This document shows positions 17,894-26,562 of a stretch of 64,000 nt of DNA, piece by piece. The stretch spans positions 1-64,000 of the forward strand of contig CALGNK010000014.1 in assembly GCA_937958695.1 (NCBI GenBank), in the 5' to 3' direction. The translations under genes were made by a program, and so were the position numbers. This stretch comes from an uncultured bacterium. Lineage in GTDB: Bacteria > DUMJ01. The notes below the pieces were generated by a model. That model was not told the DNA's origin, did no database searches, and saw only the letters and a program-made list of their open reading frames with translations. The number at the start of each line of letters is the position of its first letter. The stretch's first letter is position 1.

Positions 17894-18811
17894 ATGAAGT
17901 ATCTAGATCTTGGTGGAGAAAAGATAAGAGCTTCTGAGATAGCTCTGGGCTGTATGAGAATAGCTAATAAATCTATAAAAGAAGCACAAGAGCTTATAAA
18001 TACCGCATTAGAGGAAGGAATAAACTTCTTTGATCATGCAGATATATACGGTGGAGGTAAGTCTGAAGAGATATTTGCAGAAGCCATAGGTATGAAAGCT
18101 AATATTAGAGAACAAATTATAATTCAGACGAAGTGTGGTATTAGAAGAGGCTATTATGACTTTTCTAAGGAACATATCTTAAAATCTGTAGATGGCAGTC
18201 TAAAAAGACTCAAGACCGATTATATAGATATTCTACTTTTACACCGCCCAGATACATTAATAGAGCCAGAGGAAGTTGCCGAAGCTTTTTCTATACTTCA
18301 TACCAGTGGAAAGGTTAGAAACTTTGGAGTAAGTAATTTCCATCCATTGCAAATAGAACTACTGAGTAAATATCTAAATCAGAGAATTATAGTAAACCAA
18401 TTACAGTTAAGTATTGCCCATACTGTTATGATAGACTTTGGATTCAACGTAAATATGAAGACAGAACAGGCAATAAATAGAGATGGTAGTATCTTAGAGT
18501 ATTGTAGACTAAAGAATATTACTATACAGGCTTGGTCACCTTTTCAATATGGATTCTTTGAAGGAACCTTTATTGGAAGCGGCAAATTTAAGGAACTTAA
18601 CGAAAAGATTAATGAAATTGCTGATAAGAAAGGCGTTCCTAGTATTGCTATCCCCATAGCATGGATATTGAGACATCCCGCAAGGATACAGCCTATAGTA
18701 GGTACAACAAATCCTTCCAGGTTAAAAGATATATGTAAAGCCTCTGATGTTGAACTTACTCGAGAAGAATGGTACGAGTTATACCGTTCTGCTGGGAATA
18801 GGCTTCCGTAG
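17894..18811 (+). CDS. Aldo/keto reductase (YdhF-like)
   Basis: NADPH-dependent (beta/alpha)8 oxidoreductase of 305 aa that reduces carbonyl compounds. The catalytic tetrad is visible: Asp 47 and Tyr 52 in FFDHADIYGGG, Lys 80 in IQTKCGI and His 117 in LLLHRPD. The C-terminal IQPIVGTTNPSRL contacts the cofactor phosphate. The overall pattern (AQAWSPFQYGFF-like strand, LYRSAGNRLP end) is that of the YdhF group. It is the last gene of the bcp-photolyase operon, 19 bases after rudS, where it could clear reactive aldehydes; that role is a guess. Confidence 0.88.
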   Translation: MKYLDLGGEKIRASEIALGCMRIANKSIKEAQELINTALEEGINFFDHADIYGGGKSEEIFAEAIGMKANIREQIIIQTKCGIRRGYYDFSKEHILKSVDGSLKRLKTDYIDILLLHRPDTLIEPEEVAEAFSILHTSGKVRNFGVSNFHPLQIELLSKYLNQRIIVNQLQLSIAHTVMIDFGFNVNMKTEQAINRDGSILEYCRLKNITIQAWSPFQYGFFEGTFIGSGKFKELNEKINEIADKKGVPSIAIPIAWILRHPARIQPIVGTTNPSRLKDICKASDVELTREEWYELYRSAGNRLP

Positions 18812-18847
18812 AATTATAGGGCTTTATTGACAGAAAGCATAAACTAT

Positions 18848-20587
18848 TTATCGGCTTAGAATTAACTCTTCTATAATTCTCCTCCCATTCATACCAAACT
18901 CTTTGCATCTTTCTGGATTTTTAACAAAGAATTCTATAGCTTCTGCCAATGCTTTGATATCACCGTAGTCAACCAGTTTACCATTTACATTGTCTCTAAC
19001 CAAATATCTAACTCCAACAGTGTTAGTAGCAACAACAGGTTTTCTGGCAGCCAACGCTTCACATACGATCCTTGGGGGCATCCCTTCCTTTTCAGAGGTT
19101 AGGGCAACTAGATCTACAATGCTTAGAAGTTTAGGGATATCACTTCTATAACCAATGAAACGTATCTTATCGGAAAGTCCTTCTCTAGTCACAACTTGCT
19201 TTAACTCTTTTTCTAAGGAGCCATCCCCAACAACAAGACACAAGAGATTCTTATACTTAGGGAATAATAGCTTTAAGCCATCAAAGAGAAACTTGTGTCC
19301 CTTTATGGGTTCAAGTCTTGCTATAACACCTATAACAAACTCGTTGTTAATCTTCAGTTCATTCTTAAGATTCCTTCTCCTTACCTCGTCAATGCTGGAG
19401 AATTCTCTATCGAATTTATCTAGGTCTATCTCCAAATCATAGGATCCTATCTGTGTCTCGGCTAATTTATCTTTCAGTTTTGTAGCTATATCTGCCAAGT
19501 TACTTGCCATATCTGCAAGTCGTATATTTACATTTAATTGTTGTTCAGAGGCAGAGGCGATCTCTTTACTCCCTTTGGTTATCTCGCGACTAGACTCGAC
19601 AGTTTTCTCAATCCTATTAGTCATATCTTTTATATTATCAGCAATCACATTAAAAGTATTGGTCACTTCTTGTAGAATCATTTCTCCCCTCTCTACCTGC
19701 TGATTGCTTGAAGATATTGTACTAATGGTATTAGCCATCTTCTCTGAGAGTTCATCTATAGTAATCTTAATCTTTTCTAGAAAATCCTGTGTCTGATATG
19801 CTAACTGTCTTACTTCATCCGCTACAACAGCAAAACCTCTACCGTGCTCACCGGCACGTGCTGCCTCTATAGCTGCGTTTAATGCCAAAAGATTCGTCTG
19901 CTCTGCTATATTAGATATCACCTTTACTACGTTATTTATCTCACTGAAAGCCCTATTAAGCTCATCAATCATAGCCATTGTTTGATTTATTGCTTGAGTT
20001 ATATCCTGCATCTGTTCTGCCATACTGTTTATATTAGAAATTCCTCCGTATGCTAGTGTCTCAACATTTCTACTTCTTTCTACTATCTCCTCTATGTTTA
20101 GATTTAATTTATCTGTCTCTTGAGTAAGACTCTGAAGAGCAGAATTGACCTCCTCCATCGTATCTGAGGTTTGTTTGATCGTATCGTTTAACTGTCTACT
20201 TGAATTAAGAATCCTCTCAGAAAGAGAATCTAGCTCTTTTATTAGGTTGTTCATACTCTTTAATATAGAGTTAATAGCTAACGTGACCTTATTGAGGGTG
20301 CTATCTTTCTCTTCTGGTAGAATATTCTTAAAACCTTCTTTAGATATTTTCTCTACGTAATTTGCAAACTCCTCAAATCTTCTAACAAGATTTTCCTTTT
20401 CTTTATATATATTTAGGTTCTTATCAAGAGGCTTTAAGAGATTATAAGTGATAAATAGAGAAATACCTAGGAGAATTAGAGCTAAAGGAACCAATATTAA
20501 TGGTTTTGGTATAAATACTCCTAAAAGGATTAGAGAAAAGGTTAGAGCAGATATAACTAAGATAAGCCTCAGATTAATCTCTTTCAT
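18848..20587 (-). CDS. Methyl-accepting chemoreceptor fused to GT-B glycosyltransferase half-domain
   Basis: A 579-aa chimera in one open frame. Two transmembrane segments (about 6-26 and 30-50) have no sensor loop between them. A long coiled coil carries the chemoreceptor hairpin tip [20 protein letters not shown] (228-247) and [13 protein letters not shown]. From about 385 to 575 follows the C-terminal nucleotide-sugar-binding half of a GT4 glycosyltransferase: [32 protein letters not shown] and [20 protein letters not shown]. The N-terminal acceptor half is absent. The two Glu of the EX7E motif are separated by eight residues instead of seven because of a double Pro. It follows the GH3 gene by 24 bases. 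Function is unknown. Confidence 0.85.
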   Translation of the reverse strand: MKEINLRLILVISALTFSLILLGVFIPKPLILVPLALILLGISLFITYNLLKPLDKNLNIYKEKENLVRRFEEFANYVEKISKEGFKNILPEEKDSTLNKVTLAINSILKSMNNLIKELDSLSERILNSSRQLNDTIKQTSDTMEEVNSALQSLTQETDKLNLNIEEIVERSRNVETLAYGGISNINSMAEQMQDITQAINQTMAMIDELNRAFSEINNVVKVISNIAEQTNLLALNAAIEAARAGEHGRGFAVVADEVRQLAYQTQDFLEKIKITIDELSEKMANTISTISSSNQQVERGEMILQEVTNTFNVIADNIKDMTNRIEKTVESSREITKGSKEIASASEQQLNVNIRLADMASNLADIATKLKDKLAETQIGSYDLEIDLDKFDREFSSIDEVRRRNLKNELKINNEFVIGVIARLEPIKGHKFLFDGLKLLFPKYKNLLCLVVGDGSLEKELKQVVTREGLSDKIRFIGYRSDIPKLLSIVDLVALTSEKEGMPPRIVCEALAARKPVVATNTVGVRYLVRDNVNGKLVDYGDIKALAEAIEFFVKNPERCKEFGMNGRRIIEELILSR

Positions 20588-20611
20588 AGTCTTAGTTCCC
20601 TCCTCTATAAC

Positions 20612-22864
20612 TTATTCTACGATTACCTCACTATAGAATCTTCTATCCTTCGTTATAGTTTTTGTCTCTGAAACCTCAAATTTACCTGTTAATCTTATAT
20701 CCTCTGAGGATGAACCAATCATAACCTCGAATGTACCTGCTTCTACAATAAATCTCATTGCCTCATCGTAAAATGCTAGTTGGTCCATAAATAACCTGAA
20801 AGTAACCTTCTTTTCTTCCTGTGGCTCTAGGTGAACTCTCTTAAAGCCCTTTAACTCTTTTACGGGTCTTTCTACGCTTGCCCATTCATCGTGTATATAG
20901 AGTTGCACTACTTCGTCTCCAGCCATATTACCTGTATTTTTTATCTTAAGGCTTATATCTACATAACCTCCTGGCAAAACAACCCCTGGCTTAATTTCTA
21001 AGTCTGAATACTCAAATGTTGTATAACTTAATCCATATCCAAATGGGAATAAAGGTTTTGTATCAGTGGTTAGATATTCACTAAATGCGGATGGCTTCCT
21101 ATTATAATAAACTGGAATCTGCCCAACATCTTTTGGAAACGATATAGGAAGTTTCCCCCCTGGATTATAGTCTCCAAATATTACGTCTGCTATAGCATTT
21201 CCACCCTCCTCTCCAGGATACCAAGCTTCTATAATAGCTGATACATTTTCCTTCTCCCATGTTATTGAAAGTGGCCTTCCATTAGTAAGAACTAATACTA
21301 TTGGCTTACCAAGTTCTTTTAAAGCCTTTAAAAGTTCTCTTTGAACCCCAGGAAGGTTTAGGTCGATTCTATCATTGCCTTCTCCAGAGATTCCTCTCTT
21401 GAATAGTCCACTATTCTCTCCCATCACTGCTATAATGACATCAGATTTACTTGCTATATCTAAAGCCTCATTAAAACCTTCTCTCGATTCACTGTTAAGC
21501 TCACATCCTTTGGCATAAAGGATAGTAGTCCTAGAAAAGACTTTACTTTTAATGCCTTCTAAGACTGTTACCGTTCTTATCCCATCTGATACCCCAGCTA
21601 TATGTGAGGTATAACTATAGTCTCCATGTAAACTCTTGGTACTATCAGCATTTGGACCTATAACTGCTATACTCTTTACCTCTTTGCTTATGGGTAAAAT
21701 TCCATCATTCTTTAATAACACGATAGATTTTCTAGCAAACTCTCTTGCAAATGTCCTGTGCTCTGGATTATCTAGCATATCTTTTATTTTACTAGGGTCT
21801 GCATAGATATCATCTTCTAATAGACCTAGGAGTATCTTTGCCCTAAGGACTCTAGATACCGCGGTGTCTATAACAGACATAGATATTGCCCCTTCTTTAA
21901 CTGCTGATAATAGAGGTTCTCCATAGCACTTTATATCTGGTAGTTCTATCTCAATTCCTGCCTCCAACGCTTTTATGGCTGCAGTTTTTAGGTCCTTAGC
22001 GACTTTATGGAATGTGTGTAGCATCTCTATAGCTGAGTAGTCGGAAACCACAAAACCTTTAAATCCCCATTCTTCTCTAAGTACTTTAGTTAATAAAAAC
22101 TTAGAAGAAGCACAGGGAATTCCGTCTATCTCATGATAAGCGTTCATTAAAGAACCGACATTAGCTCTCCTTACCGCAACCTCAAATGGGAATAAGAAGA
22201 CCTCTCTTAACTCTCTTTCAGATACCCTAGCAGGTCCTAGATTTCTACCGCCTTCTGAAATACCGTATGCGGTAAAGTGCTTTGCAGTAGCTATTATACC
22301 TTCTCTCCAATCTTCACCCTGAAGCCCCTTAATATAACTCTCTGCCATCCTTGCTACAAGATACGGATCTTCTCCAAACGTCTCTTCAGTTCTTCCCCAT
22401 CTGGGGTCTCTAGGTATATCAAGAACAGGAGAAAGCCCCTGATGAACGCCAAATGCTTTCATTTCCTTTCTTATGATTGAGGTCATCTTTTGGATATCTT
22501 CTGGCTCAAATGTGCTAGCCATACCTATCGCCTGTGGAAATGTTGTAGCCCCTTTAGTCATAACACCAGATAGACATTCCTCGTGAATTATTGCTGGTAT
22601 ACCTAGCCTTGTTTCCTCCTTGAGAAATTTCTGTATCTCATTTATAATCTCTACAGACTCTAATGGATCTCTCTCAGCATATCCAGCAACCCTAGTTATC
22701 TGGCCTATCCCATTTTTCAAAAGCTCTCTAGCTTTCTCTTTGGAAAATTTTCCATTTTCTACTAACTTACCAGAAGGAACCGAACCAAGCTGTGCTATCT
22801 TTTCCTCTAAGGTCATCTTGGATAATAGATCTTCGATCCTTCTCTGTATCCACTTTTCTTCCAT
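20612..22864 (-). CDS. Glycoside hydrolase family 3 (beta-glucosidase/xylosidase-like)
   Basis: A 750-aa GH3 enzyme that releases terminal beta-linked sugars by a retaining mechanism. The order is TIM barrel (about 1-320) with nucleophile Asp in GFVVSDYSAIEML near residue 275, the alpha/beta sandwich with SKSDVIIAVMGENSG, and a C-terminal fibronectin-III-like domain (KNTGNMAGDEVVQLYI). KHFTAYG and the PRDPRWGRTEETFGEDPYL loop are classic for plant-type and bacterial xylosidase/glucosidase members. It has no signal peptide, so it acts on imported oligosaccharides in the cytoplasm. It sits one base after the pdxA2 stop, with AGGAGG before its ATG. Confidence 0.93.
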   Translation of the reverse strand: MEEKWIQRRIEDLLSKMTLEEKIAQLGSVPSGKLVENGKFSKEKARELLKNGIGQITRVAGYAERDPLESVEIINEIQKFLKEETRLGIPAIIHEECLSGVMTKGATTFPQAIGMASTFEPEDIQKMTSIIRKEMKAFGVHQGLSPVLDIPRDPRWGRTEETFGEDPYLVARMAESYIKGLQGEDWREGIIATAKHFTAYGISEGGRNLGPARVSERELREVFLFPFEVAVRRANVGSLMNAYHEIDGIPCASSKFLLTKVLREEWGFKGFVVSDYSAIEMLHTFHKVAKDLKTAAIKALEAGIEIELPDIKCYGEPLLSAVKEGAISMSVIDTAVSRVLRAKILLGLLEDDIYADPSKIKDMLDNPEHRTFAREFARKSIVLLKNDGILPISKEVKSIAVIGPNADSTKSLHGDYSYTSHIAGVSDGIRTVTVLEGIKSKVFSRTTILYAKGCELNSESREGFNEALDIASKSDVIIAVMGENSGLFKRGISGEGNDRIDLNLPGVQRELLKALKELGKPIVLVLTNGRPLSITWEKENVSAIIEAWYPGEEGGNAIADVIFGDYNPGGKLPISFPKDVGQIPVYYNRKPSAFSEYLTTDTKPLFPFGYGLSYTTFEYSDLEIKPGVVLPGGYVDISLKIKNTGNMAGDEVVQLYIHDEWASVERPVKELKGFKRVHLEPQEEKKVTFRLFMDQLAFYDEAMRFIVEAGTFEVMIGSSSEDIRLTGKFEVSETKTITKDRRFYSEVIVE

Positions 22865-23860
22865 TTAATAAACCTCCTTTCTATACTCTAGCTTTTTCCC
22901 TTTTACTAATTTCACTGCAAAATTAAAGGCATTCTCAAAGCTCTTTATAGTAGCTATACCTTTGTATGCTATGTCATATGCTGTCCCATGGTCAACTGAG
23001 GTCCTCACTATTTTAAGTCCTATTGTTACATTTACTCCTCCTTCAAAGTCTAATAATTTTACCGGTATATGTCCCTGATCATGATACATACAGACAACTG
23101 CAGAGTATAATCCATTATAGGCCTTCCAGAAGACTGTATCAGGAGGTATTGGACCTTCCACATTAATGCCCTCTCTCTTAGCTCTTTCGACCGCAGGCTT
23201 TATCTCTTTTTCATCCTCTTCACCAAAGGCAGAATGTTCTCCGGCATGAGGATTTAAGCCTGCTACTGCTATCTTGGGATTATCTATGAACTTCTTAATA
23301 GTTTCATAGGTAAGTAGGATGACTCTATATATATTCTCCTCCTTTACCATCTCTATAGCATCTCTCAAAGATAGGTGAGTAGATACATGTGTTACTATAA
23401 GTCTATCAGAGGCAAGCATCATAGTATAATTCTTTTCGCCACAGAGCTCTGCTATAAATTCTGTATGCCCTGTAAAATTAGGGAATGTAAGCCTAACTGC
23501 CTCTTTATTTATAGGGAGAGTAACTATCCCATCTAACTTTCCTTCTAAAGCCATTTTAGTAGCCTTTTCTACGTACATTATAGATGCATATCCAACTTTT
23601 TTGGAGGTCTTTCCAATAGTCAAATTACTTCTGTCTATTATACTTAGATCCAATACGTTTAGATGGCCTTCAGCTATATCAGTAAAAGAGTTTATCTTTT
23701 TTATTGGTACGTTATACTTTAAGTATTCATTGGTGAACAATAGGATATCATAATCACCAATAACAATAAATCCTTCTTTGATGCTACCTTTGGCAAAACT
23801 TTTAAGGACTATCTCAGGTCCAACCCCATTTGCATCTCCCATAGTAACGCCTATAAGCAT
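22865..23860 (-). CDS. pdxA2: PdxA2-type 4-phospho-D-threonate/erythronate dehydrogenase
   Basis: A 331-aa member of the PdxA family, NAD- and metal-dependent oxidative decarboxylases. Motifs are VTMGDANGVGPEIVLKSF at the start, TGHTEFIAELCG, NPHAGEHSAFGEEDE and MYHDQGHIPVKLL, which includes metal-binding His residues. It could be the vitamin B6 enzyme, but it lies six bases after a DUF1537 kinase gene. That pairing is characteristic of PdxA2, which oxidises 4-phospho-threonate or 4-phospho-erythronate to dihydroxyacetone phosphate and CO2. No other B6 gene is nearby, so the catabolic role is preferred. Confidence 0.85.
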   Translation of the reverse strand: MLIGVTMGDANGVGPEIVLKSFAKGSIKEGFIVIGDYDILLFTNEYLKYNVPIKKINSFTDIAEGHLNVLDLSIIDRSNLTIGKTSKKVGYASIMYVEKATKMALEGKLDGIVTLPINKEAVRLTFPNFTGHTEFIAELCGEKNYTMMLASDRLIVTHVSTHLSLRDAIEMVKEENIYRVILLTYETIKKFIDNPKIAVAGLNPHAGEHSAFGEEDEKEIKPAVERAKREGINVEGPIPPDTVFWKAYNGLYSAVVCMYHDQGHIPVKLLDFEGGVNVTIGLKIVRTSVDHGTAYDIAYKGIATIKSFENAFNFAVKLVKGKKLEYRKEVY

Positions 23861-23866
23861 CTTATA

Positions 23867-25114
23867 TCACCTATCAGTAATACCCTCTATGAGATTCAGT
23901 ATCTTCTCGATTACATCTTCCTCTCCAAAACCGCCAGCTTTTGAGATAAAGAATATGTCTTCCATGCTAGATAATACTGTTCCTTTATCTATCTCCAGAA
24001 TAGGGAAAAGATGGCTAATACCCATCTTTTCAGTTGTAGATAGTAATGTATCTCCACCAAATACAACCAAAGTATTCGTTCTTTCTATTAATCTCCTTAA
24101 AAGTTTATGCCCTATATCACCCAATCTCTTCGCTACTATAGAAGATAGATCTTCTAGAGTAATTGAATTAGCTTTTGCATATTCTTCATATATCTTTACA
24201 TCTGATGCCTTTTCTACAGTCCTTATAACTACTACCTCACAATTTCTAAGGCTAGAATCACTTAAAAAGAATCTCTTCTTTTTGAATACCACCTCTGGAG
24301 TGAGAACTACATCTAAGACCTTTCTCCTCTTTTTTATATACTCTATCTGTTTTAGTGACCTCTCATTTATACTCCCACAGATTACAATAAGCGGTTGAGC
24401 CTTTAAGTCAATTTTTGGCAGAGTTTTTTCCTTCTTAGAACCCATCAGCCTAACTAGAGTCTCTGCAAATCCTGCACAGCCTGCAGTACATTGGAGAAGG
24501 TTTTCCTCCTTAAGCATAAGTCCTATCTTTTCTAGATCTTCTCTAGTCTCTGCATCGAATATGTATACTCCAAACTCCAGATAACCATCCAATATACTTT
24601 CATATCTGTCCTTAGTAACTACAAATGTCTTTATATCTGCCTGCTCTCTTATAATATCCGGTATATAACTAGTCTTAATAGGATTTAATGGGTCTTGGGC
24701 AAATGCACTCTCTGATATAGGTACCCCATCTACATATTGGATTCCATCTTTAGTTATTCTTCCTTGCTCTGGATATGCTGGGATAAAAAAGATGGGGGAG
24801 TTAAAGACTTCCATAATAGCTTTAAACTCTACTCCGATATTTCCCCTAAGAGTCGAATCTGTTTTTTTATAAACGTAATTTAGTTTTCCATAAATATCTT
24901 TGATATTAGAAATTCTTATAAGTATTAAAACTTTATGGTAAGCATCTTTTGGATCTAGATGCCTGGTTTCACTATCAAGCACAACAACATCCACATCATC
25001 CTCTAAAAATACCGACTCTATCTCTACCCTCGTTAGATAACCATTTTTAGAGAACTGAACACCAGTATCGAGCGCTCCAGTCAAATCATCTGCAACTACA
25101 AGTATATTAGACAT
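23867..25114 (-). CDS. DUF1537 four-carbon acid sugar kinase
   Basis: A 415-aa kinase of the DUF1537 family (OtnK, DtnK and related), which phosphorylate four-carbon acid sugars at the 4-OH with ATP. The N-terminal domain begins ILVVADDLTGALDTGVQF and contains YKKTDSTLRGNIGVEF, both diagnostic. The C-terminal nucleotide-binding domain has VFGGDTLLSTTEKMG and the final AGGFGEED. With the PdxA2-type gene immediately downstream, D-threonate or D-erythronate is the most likely substrate. The spacing to the Cys-rich gene upstream is only three bases. Confidence 0.88.
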   Translation of the reverse strand: MSNILVVADDLTGALDTGVQFSKNGYLTRVEIESVFLEDDVDVVVLDSETRHLDPKDAYHKVLILIRISNIKDIYGKLNYVYKKTDSTLRGNIGVEFKAIMEVFNSPIFFIPAYPEQGRITKDGIQYVDGVPISESAFAQDPLNPIKTSYIPDIIREQADIKTFVVTKDRYESILDGYLEFGVYIFDAETREDLEKIGLMLKEENLLQCTAGCAGFAETLVRLMGSKKEKTLPKIDLKAQPLIVICGSINERSLKQIEYIKKRRKVLDVVLTPEVVFKKKRFFLSDSSLRNCEVVVIRTVEKASDVKIYEEYAKANSITLEDLSSIVAKRLGDIGHKLLRRLIERTNTLVVFGGDTLLSTTEKMGISHLFPILEIDKGTVLSSMEDIFFISKAGGFGEEDVIEKILNLIEGITDR

Positions 25115-25117
25115 AGC

Positions 25118-25315
25118 TTAGTCCTTATATATAGAAATAAATCTAGCTATAGAACGATCATAGGTTCTTTCTACATCTTCTGGAAAGTAGCACGCTGGTA
25201 ATTCTCCGTGGCTTCTATGGTATGCTATACATTCACAGCATATACCTTTTCTAGAACATGGCTCATAAGAACAATTGCATCTTTTCAGATTTCTGTTAAT
25301 ATTACATTCTCTCAT
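25118..25315 (-). CDS. Small Cys-rich protein, DUF6485-like
   Basis: A 65-aa protein with eight Cys: [19 protein letters not shown], then [11 protein letters not shown] and LPACYF. The arrangement matches DUF6485, a family of small Cys-rich proteins in anaerobes with no known role, and suggests a metal site. AAGGAGG precedes the ATG. It lies between the LarA-like and DUF1537 genes, with 14 and three bases of spacing, so it is part of the operon. A metal-delivery or redox role for a neighbour is possible but unproven. Confidence 0.75.
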   Translation of the reverse strand: MRECNINRNLKRCNCSYEPCSRKGICCECIAYHRSHGELPACYFPEDVERTYDRSIARFISIYKD

Positions 25316-25329
25316 ACACTATAACCTCC

Positions 25330-26562
25330 TTAGAATGGTATTAATTCTCCTTCTTTATCGCATATGTCTACAAAATCACCGATTATTTCTATTCTATCTT
25401 TTATCTCTTCTAGAATACTTTCTGAGATGTATAATTCGCTCAAGCTGAGAGTGTTTTTTATCCTTATAACTCTAGCTCTTTCAATATTTATAGGACCACA
25501 AGTCCTCAACGCCCATTCTATAGCAGTTCTTGAATCTTCAGCTATAATAGGTATCTTACCCCTAAGGACAAATGTACTTGTGATTGCATTCTGATAAGTA
25601 GCATTAAAATCTATCTTGCTGAAAAGCCTATTTGTAATAAAATCTGCAAGACCTAAACCTATAGCGTTTCCATGGGTCTTATCTGTAAGATCAGTAACAA
25701 CAATTCTAGTAATCTTTGGTTTATCAGGTTCTAGTTCTCCATCTATGTATATTCTGCCTATAATGTTTGTATCCATTCCTGCACCACTTATATCTTTTCC
25801 CATCTCATCAACTATCAGGAGATCTAGTTTATCCACAGGTAGAGAGGGCATATTCTCTCTAGCTATCTTAAGAAGTCTCTTGTCTGTCTCTTCAAAATCT
25901 TCAGGCATCACCGCTTCTAATATCATTGTTTCATCATAGGCATTTTCCACTATACCAATGCCAAATATGATATTTCCATGCTCTATAATTCTCTTTGCAG
26001 TTGGTGGGATTAGATATTTTAACCCATATGTCCCAAATCTATGTATCTCTATAGCCTGTTTATGTTTCCCTAGTCCTATTACACACATCTTTAATAATCC
26101 GCTTTCTACGTCACCGTGAAAATCTGTATGAGGTTTTATTCGATTTACTATAATAGTTCCATCTGCAGAATAGGCTATCTTATCCATAAAGACCCTATTC
26201 TCTAGTCCATCGGATGGCAATTCCACAACCTCCATAGATGACAAAATAGGGGCTCCAATAAGATCTTCTCTAACTCCATAACCTTCCAATAGTTTTTTCT
26301 GTCCCTCAGCGGTAGCTCCCCCATGACTACCCATAGCTGGAACAATAAATGGTCTTCCTCCTAGCTCTTTTACTACATCTACTGTAGCTTTTACAATCCT
26401 ATCTATATTTCTTATACCTCTACTACCAACTGCAATAGCTACTTCTGCCCCTGATCTTATAGATATTCCTAACTTAAGTATCTCAGTCCTTACCTTCCCC
26501 TCAATATCTTCTATACGTTCTCTATTAAAGAATTGTCTTACCTTTATTAATTTAGGAATCAT
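25330..26562 (-). CDS. LarA-like nickel-pincer racemase/epimerase (DUF2088)
   Basis: A 410-aa homologue of lactate racemase LarA, whose family interconverts 2-hydroxy acids with a nickel-pincer nucleotide covalently bound to Lys. VPAMGSHGGATAEGQ and NRIKPHTDFHGDVESGLLKM contain the His and Lys residues in the places expected for the pincer site and catalytic acid/bases. The HGG form of the first motif differs from the true lactate racemases, so a different 2-hydroxy acid is likely. In this operon a C4 sugar acid (C2 epimerisation) would make sense. Cofactor genes larB, larC and larE are not in the window. It overlaps the DUF1576 stop by one base. Confidence 0.78.
   Translation of the reverse strand: MIPKLIKVRQFFNRERIEDIEGKVRTEILKLGISIRSGAEVAIAVGSRGIRNIDRIVKATVDVVKELGGRPFIVPAMGSHGGATAEGQKKLLEGYGVREDLIGAPILSSMEVVELPSDGLENRVFMDKIAYSADGTIIVNRIKPHTDFHGDVESGLLKMCVIGLGKHKQAIEIHRFGTYGLKYLIPPTAKRIIEHGNIIFGIGIVENAYDETMILEAVMPEDFEETDKRLLKIARENMPSLPVDKLDLLIVDEMGKDISGAGMDTNIIGRIYIDGELEPDKPKITRIVVTDLTDKTHGNAIGLGLADFITNRLFSKIDFNATYQNAITSTFVLRGKIPIIAEDSRTAIEWALRTCGPINIERARVIRIKNTLSLSELYISESILEEIKDRIEIIGDFVDICDKEGELIPF

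Noticed and set aside
18812-18847. Hairpin GCTTT-N-AAAGC between the convergent aldo/keto reductase and MCP-GT genes
   Set aside because: Only a 5-bp AT-rich stem without a T run; too weak to call a terminator.
18848-20587. Frameshift or double gene as explanation for the MCP-GT protein
   Set aside because: The reading frame is continuous with a plausible linker and no internal stop or start with a ribosome binding site; misassembly cannot be excluded from sequence alone.
23778-24398. A 206-codon plus-strand open frame opposite the pdxA2 and DUF1537 genes
   Set aside because: It lies antisense to two well-supported genes, has low-complexity Ser/Phe-rich sequence and no ribosome binding site.
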